Position numbers and translations under genes: made by a program | Notes under the pieces: generated by a model | The model's database searches: none | Seen by the model: only the letters and a program-made list of their open reading frames with translations | Told to the model about the DNA's origin: nothing | Shown: positions 46,320 to 54,865 of the stretch, in pieces | How positions within the stretch are numbered: the first letter of the stretch is position 1 | How the letters are laid out: every line of letters starts with the position of its first letter | Assembly (NCBI RefSeq): GCF_008086205.1 | Contig: NZ_VSKK01000001.1 | Location: 248,001 to 312,000 of the forward strand | DNA: 64,000 nt | Origin: Bizionia myxarmorum | Lineage (GTDB): Bacteria; Bacteroidota; Bacteroidia; Flavobacteriales; Flavobacteriaceae | Reading direction: 5' to 3'

Positions 46320-47027
46320 TTAAAGGATATAGAATATTAAACCAATTTTAAGTGCATTCATATCCACCGATTCGTTATTTAAACTAGCGCCGCTAAAAAT
46401 AGGGTTCAGGCCATAATACACATAGATATTCCAGGTATTATAACCAGCACTCATGGTTAAGCCATATTGAAAATCATTAAAAGAATCAATTTTACTGTTT
46501 TTAATGGTACCTAAATCGCCTCTAAATTTAGAGGAATTATAAAGAACGTATCCAATATTTACACCAGTATAAATACGCCAAAACTTATGCTCATCTGCGG
46601 TTGAAGTTCTCCAACGCAATTGCAATGGAATTTCCACCATATAGGTTGTAAACTTATTTTTTGTGTAGCTAATATCGTTTTTATCCAATATGGAATATTC
46701 TAATTCTCCCATAGCATCTTTAGCAATCAGGAAATTATGATTAAAGGAATTGGATGACAATCCCAAACCAACACCAAGTGCGACATTACGACGTTTGTTA
46801 ACTGGGAAGTCGCGAATAAAGCCTAAATGAAAACCACTAGAAAAGCCACTTTGAGAAATTCCATCAGGTTTATTTCCTAATAAATTATAAGTAATAGCGA
46901 AGTAAAACTGATCTTCTCGGTACTTGGTATCAACTTCTTTTACAATAGAATCCTTCACTTCCTCAACTTGAGCTAAAACAGTATGTAAGGTTACAAATAG
47001 AAATAAAAATAGAAATATGTTTTTCAT
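46320..47027 (-). CDS. Outer-membrane beta-barrel protein (PorT-like family)
   Basis: The 235-residue protein has a cleavable signal (FLFVTLHTVLAQ) and then alternating amphipathic strands such as YFAITYNLLGNK, HLGFIRDFP and VALGVGLGLSSN, ending in a strand with terminal hydrophobics (KIGLIFYIL). This is the small porin-like outer-membrane family that includes PorT of the type IX secretion system. Its place beside ExbD genes is not the usual place of porT, so I do not call it PorT. It lies about 280 bp from the ExbB/D operon and has its own promoter region. Confidence 0.65.
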   Translation of the reverse strand: MKNIFLFLFLFVTLHTVLAQVEEVKDSIVKEVDTKYREDQFYFAITYNLLGNKPDGISQSGFSSGFHLGFIRDFPVNKRRNVALGVGLGLSSNSFNHNFLIAKDAMGELEYSILDKNDISYTKNKFTTYMVEIPLQLRWRTSTADEHKFWRIYTGVNIGYVLYNSSKFRGDLGTIKNSKIDSFNDFQYGLTMSAGYNTWNIYVYYGLNPIFSGASLNNESVDMNALKIGLIFYIL

Positions 47028-47246
47028 GTTGTATATAACAGAATATAATGAGTTGATAAGAAATCAAATAAAGAATTTAAAACACTTCAAATTAAATCAT
47101 GTGTAGTTATAATATTCATTTTTATAACTTTTTAGTTGAAACACTCCCGAAAAATATTTTGGAGAGGAAAGCCAAATATTCGAAAGTACAATTGTAAATT
47201 TCACTCAATTAAAATTTAGGATGTAAATAAACTACAGAGTAAATTA

Positions 47247-47280
47247 CAAAAAAAAGGCGTTATGATTTCTCAAAACGCCT
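47247..47280 (-). terminator. Terminator of the ExbB/ExbD operon
   Basis: On the minus strand AGGCGTT and AACGCCT pair around a 12-nt loop and are followed by a run of T. It lies about 26 nt past the last ExbD stop. Confidence 0.85.
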
Positions 47281-47305
47281 ATAATTATAAAATTAAGAAT
47301 ACTTA

Positions 47306-47785
47306 TTATTTTGGACTGTCAATAAGATTTCCTTTACGCGTTTTATAGTTGATTTTAAGCGCATTTACTTCACGTAATTTTTGCTTAACATCAGATACAA
47401 GTCCCATATTGGTATCTTTATCAACACTTAATACAGTTGTTAAGAAAGGTACTTCTTCTTCACGTTTATCAGCACGTTCTGCAGCAATAAATGCTGGAAT
47501 TTCTGAAACATCAGCAAACTTATCGTTTAACTGAATACGCGCTTCAGAACCAAATTGCTTATAAGATTCACTAGGCTTTCCTGCATAGATGTACATTAAT
47601 AAATTACGCTTCGCTAACTTTTCAACTTGATCAGCTGCTGGTAAGCTATTTTTAATCTTTAATGTATCCTTACGCATAACCGTAGCAACCATAAAGAAGA
47701 ATAACAACATAAATACAATATCAGGTAATGATGCTGTATTAACTGCTGGCATTTCGCCTCCTTTTTTCTTTTTAAATTTAGACAT
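47306..47785 (-). CDS. exbD: ExbD/TolR family biopolymer transport protein (second copy)
   Basis: This 159-residue protein has a short basic N-terminus, one transmembrane helix (LPDIVFMLLFFFMVATVM, with the proton-carrying Asp) and a periplasmic domain. ExbD works with ExbB to pass the proton motive force to TonB at the outer membrane. It is the last gene of the operon, 16 bp after the first ExbD gene. Confidence 0.9.
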   Translation of the reverse strand: MSKFKKKKGGEMPAVNTASLPDIVFMLLFFFMVATVMRKDTLKIKNSLPAADQVEKLAKRNLLMYIYAGKPSESYKQFGSEARIQLNDKFADVSEIPAFIAAERADKREEEVPFLTTVLSVDKDTNMGLVSDVKQKLREVNALKINYKTRKGNLIDSPK

Positions 47786-47801
47786 AAATGTTACGGTTTA
47801 T

Positions 47802-48437
47802 CTAATTAGACTTTTTTGGTTCTGCTTCAGAAAACTTCTGTGGAATTAAAAGTTTAATATCTTCAAGCTTATCCTTTAATTGTGCTTTTCTTTCTGGAGA
47901 TGTTCTCGCATCGTTATACTCAATATCTCCTTCTACAAAGTTAACACCCATATTTGGATATTTCTGTTCAAACTCGCGATTACGCAACACATTATAGGCT
48001 GCAATAATTTCGTTTTGAACGGCTATATAGGTTTCATAACTTGTGCCTCTATCATTTTGTAAAGAAATAATTGCTTTCTGAAAATTATCAGACGATTTAG
48101 GATTACGCTTACCTTTACAGGATTTACAAGCATCATCTCCCGTTCCACCACCATTGTCCAAAAAGGCAACAGCAGCTTTACGTAAATCTTTAAGCTTAAT
48201 CAAATCTCCGTCACTTCCAGCTGCTTTTAGAAACAACTCGTTATTTCCGTTAACGGTTAATTGAAAAATATTTTTTTCTTTAATAATTGGCGGTTCCGTT
48301 TCCTCAATTGGTGGCAACTTTCGGTTAAGACCTGAATCTATTTCGATGGTAGTTGTTACCAAGAAGAAAATTAATAGTAGGAAAGCAATGTCGGCCATTG
48401 AGCCTGCATTGACTTCTGGTGCTGCTCTTTTTGCCAT
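47802..48437 (-). CDS. exbD: ExbD/TolR family biopolymer transport protein (first copy)
   Basis: The 211-residue protein is longer than its partner. The helix GSMADIAFLLLIFFLVTTTIEID carries the key aspartate. The periplasmic part has an insertion with two cysteines (DACKSCKGKRNPKSS). Two different ExbD subunits beside one ExbB is a common Bacteroidota arrangement and may form a hetero-dimeric rotor. It begins 2 bp after the small membrane protein gene. Confidence 0.9.
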   Translation of the reverse strand: MAKRAAPEVNAGSMADIAFLLLIFFLVTTTIEIDSGLNRKLPPIEETEPPIIKEKNIFQLTVNGNNELFLKAAGSDGDLIKLKDLRKAAVAFLDNGGGTGDDACKSCKGKRNPKSSDNFQKAIISLQNDRGTSYETYIAVQNEIIAAYNVLRNREFEQKYPNMGVNFVEGDIEYNDARTSPERKAQLKDKLEDIKLLIPQKFSEAEPKKSN

Positions 48438-48439
48438 AA

Positions 48440-48892
48440 TTATTTATCCGTTAGTTTTTTGACGCCCGATAATAACATAATTATCGCTGCAGCAGCTATT
48501 AATATATAGAATGCAAATATTCCTGCACCAACCAATTGCGATTCGCCTGATGTAACCTCCATACCATTATAGAAATAATTTGTTGTGTCACCACCAGAAA
48601 CTACATACGCTACCACTAAAACGGCTGCAAAGACCCCTACACTAATAAGCGTGTTTTTAATGGTTGCTGTGTTTGTAAATAGGTTCTTTAAAACAAAAAT
48701 AACAACAAACAATACTGCTATAAACATAATAACGTAGGCTACGTAAGCTAAAGGATCAACAATGGCTGTATCACCATCTAATGCTGAAGATTTAACTGCT
48801 TCATCACCTGCCGCAATTATTCTTGCTAGAAACACAATACCCAGAAGGCCGAGTATTCCTGCAAAGATTTTTAATATTTTGTGTAAATTCAT
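48440..48892 (-). CDS. Small membrane protein of the ExbB/ExbD operon
   Basis: The 150-residue protein has four hydrophobic segments, among them IFAGILGLLGIVFLARIIAA near the start, VAYVIMFIAVLFVVIFVLK in the middle and FAFYILIAAAAIIMLLSGV at the end. It is always seen between ExbB and ExbD in flavobacteria, as here (27 bp and 2 bp gaps), so a part in the motor complex is likely. Its precise function is unknown. Confidence 0.75.
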   Translation of the reverse strand: MNLHKILKIFAGILGLLGIVFLARIIAAGDEAVKSSALDGDTAIVDPLAYVAYVIMFIAVLFVVIFVLKNLFTNTATIKNTLISVGVFAAVLVVAYVVSGGDTTNYFYNGMEVTSGESQLVGAGIFAFYILIAAAAIIMLLSGVKKLTDK

Positions 48893-48919
48893 AATTTAAA
48901 AAATTATTGCTGTTAATTA

Positions 48920-49696
48920 TTACTTCTTGTATCTTATCAATAAATCCATTAGTGTAATGGACGCCTCTTCCATATCATTAACAATACTGTCAATTTTAGC
49001 GATAATGTAATTGTAAAAAATTTGAAGAATAATTGCAACAATTAAACCGAATACGGTTGTTAAAAGTGCTACTTTAATACCACCCGCAACTAAAGACGGT
49101 TGCATATCACCTGCAGCTTGAATTTTATCAAACGCTTGAATCATACCAATTACTGTACCCATGAATCCTAACATAGGAGCCAATGCGATAAATAATGAAA
49201 TCCAAGATACATTTTTTTCTAATTGTCCCATTTGAACACCACCGTAAGCAATAACAGCTTTTTCAGCAGCATCAATACCTTCATCCGTTCTATCTAATCC
49301 TTGATAGAAAATAGAGGCAACAGGCCCTTTTGTATTTCTACAAACTTCTTTTGCAGCTTCAACACCACCTGATTGTAATGCATCTTCTACGTCTTGTGTT
49401 AACTTTTTAGTGTTTGTTGAAGACAGGTTTAAAAAGATAATTCTTTCAATAGCAATTGCTAAACCAAGAATTAAACATAATAATACAATCCCCATAAAAC
49501 CTGGACCACCTTCAATAAACCGTTTTTTCAGTTCTTGGTGAAATCCTAATGACTCTTCAGCGGCAGTATCATCTGCGACCTCGTCTTGAATTGAAGTAAC
49601 AACTGCGTTAGCACTTGAAATTGCACTTGTCGTTGCGTTAGCTGTTCCGAATGCCACAAAACACATGATGGCTAGGATAGAAAATAATCTTTTCAT
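48920..49696 (-). CDS. exbB: MotA/TolQ/ExbB proton channel protein
   Basis: The 258-residue protein has an N-terminal signal-like helix, a first transmembrane segment (FMGIVLLCLILGLAIAIERI), a cytoplasmic domain and the conserved double helix (ISLFIALAPMLGFMGTVIGMI; VALLTTVFGLIVAIILQI). ExbB forms the stator ring around the ExbD helices and energises TonB-dependent uptake. It leads the four-gene operon; TATCTTTA on the minus strand at 49731-49738 is a candidate -7 element. Confidence 0.92.
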   Translation of the reverse strand: MKRLFSILAIMCFVAFGTANATTSAISSANAVVTSIQDEVADDTAAEESLGFHQELKKRFIEGGPGFMGIVLLCLILGLAIAIERIIFLNLSSTNTKKLTQDVEDALQSGGVEAAKEVCRNTKGPVASIFYQGLDRTDEGIDAAEKAVIAYGGVQMGQLEKNVSWISLFIALAPMLGFMGTVIGMIQAFDKIQAAGDMQPSLVAGGIKVALLTTVFGLIVAIILQIFYNYIIAKIDSIVNDMEEASITLMDLLIRYKK

Positions 49697-49923
49697 TTGT
49701 TCTTGTTCTTAATTTTATTAGTTAAAGTGTTAAAGATATAAAAAAAATGTAATTAAAAAATAAAAATTACAGCAGACTTATTTGAGAATTACTTGTGTAC
49801 TTCATTCAAAACCGGCTACTATAACAAAAGCATCTAATGGTATTGATCCGTTAATTTAGAAATTATTACATTAATAATTTAATAACATCGTGATTAACAA
49901 ACTCATACTAAAAAACACTTTTG

Positions 49924-50011
49924 CAGAGAGGAAGGGATTCGAACCCTCGATACCCTTTTGAGGTATACACGCTTTCCAGGCGTGCGCCTTCGACCGCTCG
50001 GCCACCTCTCT
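49924..50011 (-). tRNA. tRNA-Ser (GGA)
   Basis: The minus strand folds as an 88-nt class II tRNA. The acceptor is AGAGAGG/CCUCUCU, the D arm contains GCCGAGCGGUCGAAGGC, and the anticodon stem CACGC/GCGUG holds loop CUGGAAA with anticodon GGA. The long variable arm pairs UAUACC with GGGUAU, and the T arm has UUCGAAU. Discriminator base G73; CCA is not encoded. Reads UCU and UCC. Confidence 0.95.
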
Positions 50012-50082
50012 AAATTTGTTTTTTCTTACAGTCAGCCAAATAACGAAAAATCTTTATAAGGCGAAAATTTTGCGAGTTAATT

Positions 50083-51114
50083 TTATGCCATTTCTCCTCT
50101 TAAAGCAGTTTCGAATACCGTTTTAAAGGTTTTATTGGATATTTTCTCTCCTAAAAGGTACATGAGTTTGGTAATTGCCGCCTCCGTTGTAATGTCTTTT
50201 CCAGAAATTACGCCAATAGTCTTTAATTGTGAACTCGTTTCATACTGGCCCATATTAACGCTTCCGCCTGAACATTGCGTAATATTAATAATTTGAACGC
50301 CTCTTTTAATACTGTCCTTTATTAAACTTATAAACCAATCTTCAGTAGAAGCATTTCCAGCACCGTAAGTTTCCAATACCACACCTTTTACATTGGGATT
50401 TTGTAAAACACTCTCTAAAATAGTTTTAGAAATTCCTGGAAACAGCTTTATAAGCGCAATATTGGTGTCAAACAATTTATGTACTAACAGTTTTTTTCTT
50501 GCATTTGGCACAAACAAAGCTTCGGTATTTACCGTAAGATGCACTCCAGACTCCGCTAAATAAGGATAATTTAAACTTTCAAAGGCTTCAAAATGTTCTG
50601 CGTTAATTTTAGTTGTTCTGTTCCCTCTATATAATTTGTATTCAAAATATAAACCAACTTCTCTTATAACTGGTCTGTTTCGCACTTGCAAGGACGCCAT
50701 TTGTATAGACGTAATTAAATTTTCTTTGGCGTCGGTTCGTAAATCACCAATTGGTAATTGCGATCCTGTTAGAATTACGGGTTTTGCTAAATTTTCTAAC
50801 ATGAAACTCAAGGCCGATGCCGTATAACTCATGGTATCGCTGCCGTGCAACAGCACAAACCCATCAAAATCATCATAATTAGTCTCAATTATTTCCGCCA
50901 TTTGCACCCAGTATTCCGGGCTCATATTGGAAGAATCTATAGGCTCGTCAAAGGAAATCGTTTCAATATCACAGGCTAAAAGCTTCAATTCAGGAATTCG
51001 TTTTAATAAATTATTAAAGTCGAATGCCTTTAAAGCTCCCGTATTGGGGTTTTTAATCATCCCAATTGTTCCACCAGTATAGATTAAAAGGATTTTTGGA
51101 CTTGTGTTCTCCAT
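50083..51114 (-). CDS. ansA: Type I L-asparaginase
   Basis: The enzyme hydrolyses asparagine to aspartate and ammonia. The 343-residue protein lacks a signal peptide, so it is the cytosolic type. The first catalytic threonine is in IYTGGTIGMIKN and the second with its lysine partner region in LLHGSDTMSYTASALSFML. It begins 2 bp after tatD, so the two form one unit. It is unrelated in fold to the two Ntn-type asparaginase relatives earlier in the window. Confidence 0.94.
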   Translation of the reverse strand: MENTSPKILLIYTGGTIGMIKNPNTGALKAFDFNNLLKRIPELKLLACDIETISFDEPIDSSNMSPEYWVQMAEIIETNYDDFDGFVLLHGSDTMSYTASALSFMLENLAKPVILTGSQLPIGDLRTDAKENLITSIQMASLQVRNRPVIREVGLYFEYKLYRGNRTTKINAEHFEAFESLNYPYLAESGVHLTVNTEALFVPNARKKLLVHKLFDTNIALIKLFPGISKTILESVLQNPNVKGVVLETYGAGNASTEDWFISLIKDSIKRGVQIINITQCSGGSVNMGQYETSSQLKTIGVISGKDITTEAAITKLMYLLGEKISNKTFKTVFETALRGEMA

Positions 51115-51116
51115 AT

Positions 51117-51884
51117 TTATATTTTAAAAATGGCTTTTGAATTTTCCGTAGTGATGTCAGCTATTTCTGCTTCTGGCTTTTCATATAATTCTGATAATTT
51201 CTCCAATACCTTAATTATATGAGCACTTTCATTGCGTTTACCACGGAATGGTTTGGGAGCAAGATAAGGCGAATCGGTTTCCAAAACAATGTGTTTTAAA
51301 TCGATTTGATTCAAAAACTGATCTATTTTTCCGTTTTTGAAAGTCACAACGCCGCCTATTCCAAGTTTCATATTATAGGATATAGCTTGTTTGGCTTGCT
51401 CCAAAGTACCAGTGAAGCAATGGAAAATTCCGAATAAATCATCGGACTTCTCTTCTTCTAAAACTTCAAAAATTTCATTAAAAGCATCGCGACAATGAAT
51501 CACGATAGGCAATTTATATTTTTTAGCTAATTGAATTTGATGTATAAAAGCATTTTTCTGAATTTCTAATGTAGACGTATCCCAATACAAATCGATACCA
51601 ATTTCGCCAATAGCATAGAAGCTTCTTTTGGATAACAACTCTTCAACATGAGCTAATTCGGCTTTATAATTTTCTTTTACCGATGTGGGATGCAAACCCG
51701 TCATTAAAAAAACCTGATCTGGAAAATCAGATTCCAATTGCATCATGGCTTTGGTGTATGTAGAATCTATTGCGGGAATAAAAAATCTTGAAACGCCAGC
51801 ATCTATAGCGCGCTGCATCATGTCTTTTCTGTCTTCATCAAAAGCGTCACTATATAAATGGGTATGTGTATCGGTAACTATCAT
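51117..51884 (-). CDS. tatD: TatD family metal-dependent DNase
   Basis: TatD enzymes are 3'-5' exonucleases active in repair and DNA clearance. The 255-residue TIM-barrel protein has the metal ligands in order: DTHTHLYSDAF, GEIGIDLYWD, PIVIHCRDAF, GIFHCFTG and LETDSPYLAPKPFRGKRNE. It leads a two-gene unit with ansA and lies just below the terminator of the sigma/anti-sigma operon. Confidence 0.93.
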   Translation of the reverse strand: MIVTDTHTHLYSDAFDEDRKDMMQRAIDAGVSRFFIPAIDSTYTKAMMQLESDFPDQVFLMTGLHPTSVKENYKAELAHVEELLSKRSFYAIGEIGIDLYWDTSTLEIQKNAFIHQIQLAKKYKLPIVIHCRDAFNEIFEVLEEEKSDDLFGIFHCFTGTLEQAKQAISYNMKLGIGGVVTFKNGKIDQFLNQIDLKHIVLETDSPYLAPKPFRGKRNESAHIIKVLEKLSELYEKPEAEIADITTENSKAIFKI

Positions 51885-51888
51885 TTTG

Positions 51889-51924
51889 CAAAAATAAAAA
51901 AGTAACCACCAATGTGATTACTTT
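51889..51924 (-). terminator. Terminator of the sigma/anti-sigma operon
   Basis: On the minus strand AAAGTAATCAC and GTGGTTACTTT pair over 11 bases (one G-U) around ATTG, followed by a T-rich tract. It separates the operon from tatD. Confidence 0.75.
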
Positions 51925-51976
51925 CTACTTTATAATTTTTATTTCAAGTGATATGTTCTTAAAACCTCAACGCCAT

Positions 51977-52714
51977 TTAATCTAATTTATTCAAGAGTTT
52001 CTGTGATTTTGGATAATCTTCCGCATCTTCAGGAATGGTTTTCAAGATATCTACACAAGCAGCTTCATCTTTTTGTTTCAGCTTACTTAAGGCCAAGTAC
52101 CAGGTGGCTTTATTTTTATAAACCGATGGTGTTTTCATAATGTCATTAAAAAGCGCATCTGCTTTCTCGTATTTATTAAGCTCAACTAAAGAGACTGCTT
52201 TATACAGTTGGTATTCCATATTGTTTGCATCTGTAATTAATAATTCCGAAAAATAGGTTTCTGCATCCTTATAATTATGATTATTAAAAGCCGTTTCAGC
52301 TTTTTGCAATGTTTCGTCTTGAGAACCTCTAACGGTTAAACTTATGGTTCCATAATTAGCGAAATCATTATAAACAGGGTTTGAAAATTGTTGCTCAATA
52401 AATAAGCCAATGACTAAAATAGCCGCGGCTGCAATGGAATAAAACCAAGGGTTGATTCGTTTCTTCTTGGTTTTCGTAGAAGAAGCATCTTGAAAATAAT
52501 TAGAAGACACTTTTTCTAATTGACTTTTAAAGGCCTCGCTTTTTTCAGCATTGTTAAAATGATTTTCAACAAATTGAGAAACGTTTTGATAGGTTTGAAA
52601 AGCCTCCAAATAATCTGGGTCAGTTCCGAGTCGGGTTTCAAAGATTTTAACAGCTTCCTGATCCAAGTTTCCAGAAAGATAATCTTCGAATGCATTATAA
52701 TCTTGATCTTGCAT
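51977..52714 (-). CDS. Probable anti-sigma factor with periplasmic TPR domain
   Basis: The 245-residue protein has a helical cytoplasmic N-terminal part (YNAFEDYLSGNLDQEAVKIF), one membrane helix (INPWFYSIAAAAILVIGLFI, about residues 87-106), and a periplasmic part with TPR-like repeats (AFNNHNYKDAETYFSELLIT; AVSLVELNKYEKADALFNDI). It lacks the zinc-binding HxxxCxxC motif. Position 2 bp after an ECF sigma gene and single-span topology argue for an anti-sigma factor. In Bacteroidota such sigma/TPR pairs often accompany CHAT proteins, as here. Confidence 0.7.
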   Translation of the reverse strand: MQDQDYNAFEDYLSGNLDQEAVKIFETRLGTDPDYLEAFQTYQNVSQFVENHFNNAEKSEAFKSQLEKVSSNYFQDASSTKTKKKRINPWFYSIAAAAILVIGLFIEQQFSNPVYNDFANYGTISLTVRGSQDETLQKAETAFNNHNYKDAETYFSELLITDANNMEYQLYKAVSLVELNKYEKADALFNDIMKTPSVYKNKATWYLALSKLKQKDEAACVDILKTIPEDAEDYPKSQKLLNKLD

Positions 52715-52716
52715 GG

Positions 52717-53298
52717 TTACGATTTTAGATTGTTATAACGTGGCGACTTCTGAACCATTTTGGTAAGACTACCGATACATAAGGATTTCTTTTTTCTTGC
52801 ATAAGCATAACTAATCCCTAAACTTTCGGCGACCTCTTCCATAGTGTTTATTTTAAAAGTAGCTTTTAATAAATCTTTACAGGCTTGTCCTAATTTTTCA
52901 AACATTTCTGTAAATAATTCATGTTGCTCTTCAAATAACGTGGTTTCAAAAGCGAGCTCTTGTACGTCGTCATCTTTAGATAACACCTCTTCGTTAATTG
53001 TTACCTCTTTATTTCCTGTTTTTTTTAATTGGTTAAGCCATTTGCGTTTGCAGAGCAAGAAAAAATACGCATCGAATGGGCAAGTCAGTTGTAATTTTTT
53101 TTCGGTGGCTTGATTATATATGGTGATAATGGTTTCCTGAATCACATCTTTAGCCTGTGTTTCATCGCCGCTATTCATTTTAATGTAGTTAATAACTTTT
53201 GGCGCAAACTTATCATATATAGATTGAATCACGAAGGCGTTATTTTGAATCAACCCTTCAATATACTTCTGATCTTCGTGAATGTTTTTTTGGCTCAT
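52717..53298 (-). CDS. ECF-type sigma-70 family RNA polymerase sigma factor
   Basis: The 193-residue protein has sigma region 2 (YIEGLIQNNAFVIQSIYDKF; AKDVIQETIITIYNQ) and region 4 with the HTH (TMEEVAESLGISYAYARKKK). Region 3 is absent, which defines ECF factors. It is divergent from the small exported protein gene at 53438. Five promoter-like boxes on the plus strand within the next 4 kb are its probable targets. No such box is seen in front of the sigma gene itself. Confidence 0.88.
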   Translation of the reverse strand: MSQKNIHEDQKYIEGLIQNNAFVIQSIYDKFAPKVINYIKMNSGDETQAKDVIQETIITIYNQATEKKLQLTCPFDAYFFLLCKRKWLNQLKKTGNKEVTINEEVLSKDDDVQELAFETTLFEEQHELFTEMFEKLGQACKDLLKATFKINTMEEVAESLGISYAYARKKKSLCIGSLTKMVQKSPRYNNLKS

Positions 53299-53343
53299 GA
53301 ACCCTTAAATTTTAACGAATTTAAAAAAACTTCACCTAATACC

Positions 53344-53375
53344 GGTAACAATTTTAAAATGCTTTTGATATAAGG
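53344..53375 (+). promoter_or_regulatory. ECF-type promoter box A
   Basis: GGTAAC, 19 nt, TATAAGG. It lies 62 nt before the start of the small exported protein gene and faces away from the sigma gene. Boxes B to E have the same two halves with 19-20 nt spacing. Confidence 0.6.
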
Positions 53376-53437
53376 TTGTAAGCGTAAAATTCTCGCAAAC
53401 AAAAAATTACACATATTAATCCATAAAATTTTAAGTC

Positions 53438-53881
53438 ATGAAAAATTCAATATTAAGTATCGCCGTTGTAGCATTATCTTTTTTACAAGTACAAGCTACT
53501 GAAAACAAAACTATGTTAGACTCAACAATTTCTGCTGAAAATGTATCAGCCCAAAAAATCGTTCAAGTTTATGATTGGAACGTAACAACCACTAAAAATT
53601 CCTATTCTGGAACATCTCTAGATATAGAGCACGCTAATAGGATGATTGCCTTGGTTAGTTCAGGTGAGATTATTTTAGACAAAAAAGTAGAAAGCTATTA
53701 TATGATGCAAAATGAAGCTACAGATAATAATAACAGACTTTATTTTTGGGAAGTTACTAGCAGCAAAGGTTATGCTAAAGGATTCTCATCCACAGAATAT
53801 GATGCAAACCATATGATAAAGTTAGTTGCATCTGGCGATATCATATCCTCTAAAATTATTATTAGTGGAATTATAAAATAA
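53438..53881 (+). CDS. Small exported protein with two internal repeats
   Basis: The 147-residue protein has a cleavable signal ending LQVQA. The mature part contains two copies of a ~42-residue unit at about 45-86 and 102-143. They share the pattern Y-x-W-x-V-T-(T/S)-x-K, then HANRMIALVSSGEII in the first and DANHMIKLVASGDII in the second. I do not recognise the family. It follows ECF box A and is followed by a two-hairpin 3' element, so it is a probable target of the neighbouring sigma factor. Confidence 0.7.
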   Translation: MKNSILSIAVVALSFLQVQATENKTMLDSTISAENVSAQKIVQVYDWNVTTTKNSYSGTSLDIEHANRMIALVSSGEIILDKKVESYYMMQNEATDNNNRLYFWEVTSSKGYAKGFSSTEYDANHMIKLVASGDIISSKIIISGIIK

Positions 53882-53895
53882 AAAAACAGTAAGAT

Positions 53896-53974
53896 GCTAT
53901 TTAGAGGGAACTGAGAACTTCAACTCAGTGACACGAAGAGTCTTTCATTAATTTGAAAGACTCTTTTATTTTTA
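53896..53974 (+). ncRNA. Two-hairpin 3' RNA element, copy 1
   Basis: GCTATT, then AGAGGGAA, a first hairpin with arms ACTGAG/CTCAGT, and a terminator with a perfect 12-bp stem AAGAGTCTTTCA/TGAAAGACTCTT around loop TTAATT. Copies 2 and 3 have ACCGAG/CTCGGT in the first stem, a compensated change. Confidence 0.65.
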
Positions 53975-54021
53975 AGAAATCTTATAAAATGCACATTGTT
54001 TTAAAAAATTTCAAAAAATAG

Positions 54022-54053
54022 GGTAACAAAAAGAACCCTGTCTTTATATAAGG
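54022..54053 (+). promoter_or_regulatory. ECF-type promoter box B
   Basis: GGTAAC, 19 nt, TATAAGG, 27 nt before the chosen lipoprotein start. The ATG that follows the box immediately (at 54054) would be upstream of or at the transcript start and was not used. Confidence 0.6.
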
Positions 54054-54080
54054 ATGAATAACAATTTAAAAACAAGTATT

Positions 54081-54731
54081 ATGAAAACAGCAAATCAATT
54101 TCACGCTTATTTACAAAGTTTTAATAACGTGAGCAATTATGCAAGAATAGGTTTTGGAATAGCCGCTATAGGATTATTGGCCTTAACAAGCTGTAGTTCT
54201 AATGATGATGAAATTATCCTTGTAAATAACATTTGTGATGTTAGTTATGTAAGTACGCCCATCACCGATTTATTTTCTACAGCAAATGGCTATGATGATT
54301 TACCGGAATATATGGATTTAGAAACACATCAATACCGCATGAAAATAAATGCAAATGGTGAAATATGCAGTGTTGGTTATCAAAATCCAAGTACTTGGAC
54401 TGGTAGTTATCTAATAGTTATAAAAAATGAAACTACAAGTCTGCAAACTTCTGCGATACGTTCTTTTTCACAAGCACAATTGGAATACAAAAGCATAACA
54501 CCTTTGGTTGTAAATTCGGGCGACATCGTTAGTGTGGAAAGAACCATATTCGGTTATACATCAATTTCTGAAACAGTGGGCAGAATATTAAGAAAATCAG
54601 ATTATACAGATGTTCCCTATCCAATAGTTCAAGGAAATGTAGAATTTTTAAGTTCTAATTTCTATGGTGCTGGTGGTCCAGTTCCAAATATTGGCCAGCC
54701 TTATATTCCAGTAGGTTTCAGATTAAACTAA
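54081..54731 (+). CDS. Lipoprotein with leader shared with the next gene
   Basis: The 216-residue protein begins MKTANQFHAYLQSFNNVSNY and has a long N-region, a hydrophobic core and lipobox LALTSCSS. The first 40 residues are almost the same as in the next gene, but the mature parts are unrelated. The mature domain (from DDEIILVNNICDV) has beta-rich character, with no known family. The start was set by comparison with the paralogue and by the position of the promoter box. No two-hairpin element follows this gene. Confidence 0.7.
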   Translation: MKTANQFHAYLQSFNNVSNYARIGFGIAAIGLLALTSCSSNDDEIILVNNICDVSYVSTPITDLFSTANGYDDLPEYMDLETHQYRMKINANGEICSVGYQNPSTWTGSYLIVIKNETTSLQTSAIRSFSQAQLEYKSITPLVVNSGDIVSVERTIFGYTSISETVGRILRKSDYTDVPYPIVQGNVEFLSSNFYGAGGPVPNIGQPYIPVGFRLN

Positions 54732-54802
54732 AGTAACAAATTACTGCGAATGGAGTTCTTGATGTAAAATTATAGCTAATAATGAAAAATAATCCAAAAC
54801 TG

Positions 54803-54835
54803 GGTAACAAAAAGACACCTGTTTTTTATATAAGG
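54803..54835 (+). promoter_or_regulatory. ECF-type promoter box C
   Basis: GGTAAC, 20 nt, TATAAGG, 30 nt before the start of the next lipoprotein. The DNA from the box to the start codon is nearly the same as at box B. Confidence 0.6.
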
Positions 54836-54865
54836 ATGAATAACAATTATAAAACATATACTATT

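Noticed and set aside
46320-47027. Naming the barrel protein PorT of type IX secretion
   Set aside because: Similarity is only to the wider small-porin family and the neighbours differ from those I would expect for porT.
54735-54770. Extra ECF-like box (GTAACA ... GATGTAA) between the two lipoproteins
   Set aside because: The distance between the halves is about 25 nt and the second half lacks AAGG; it looks like a decayed copy.
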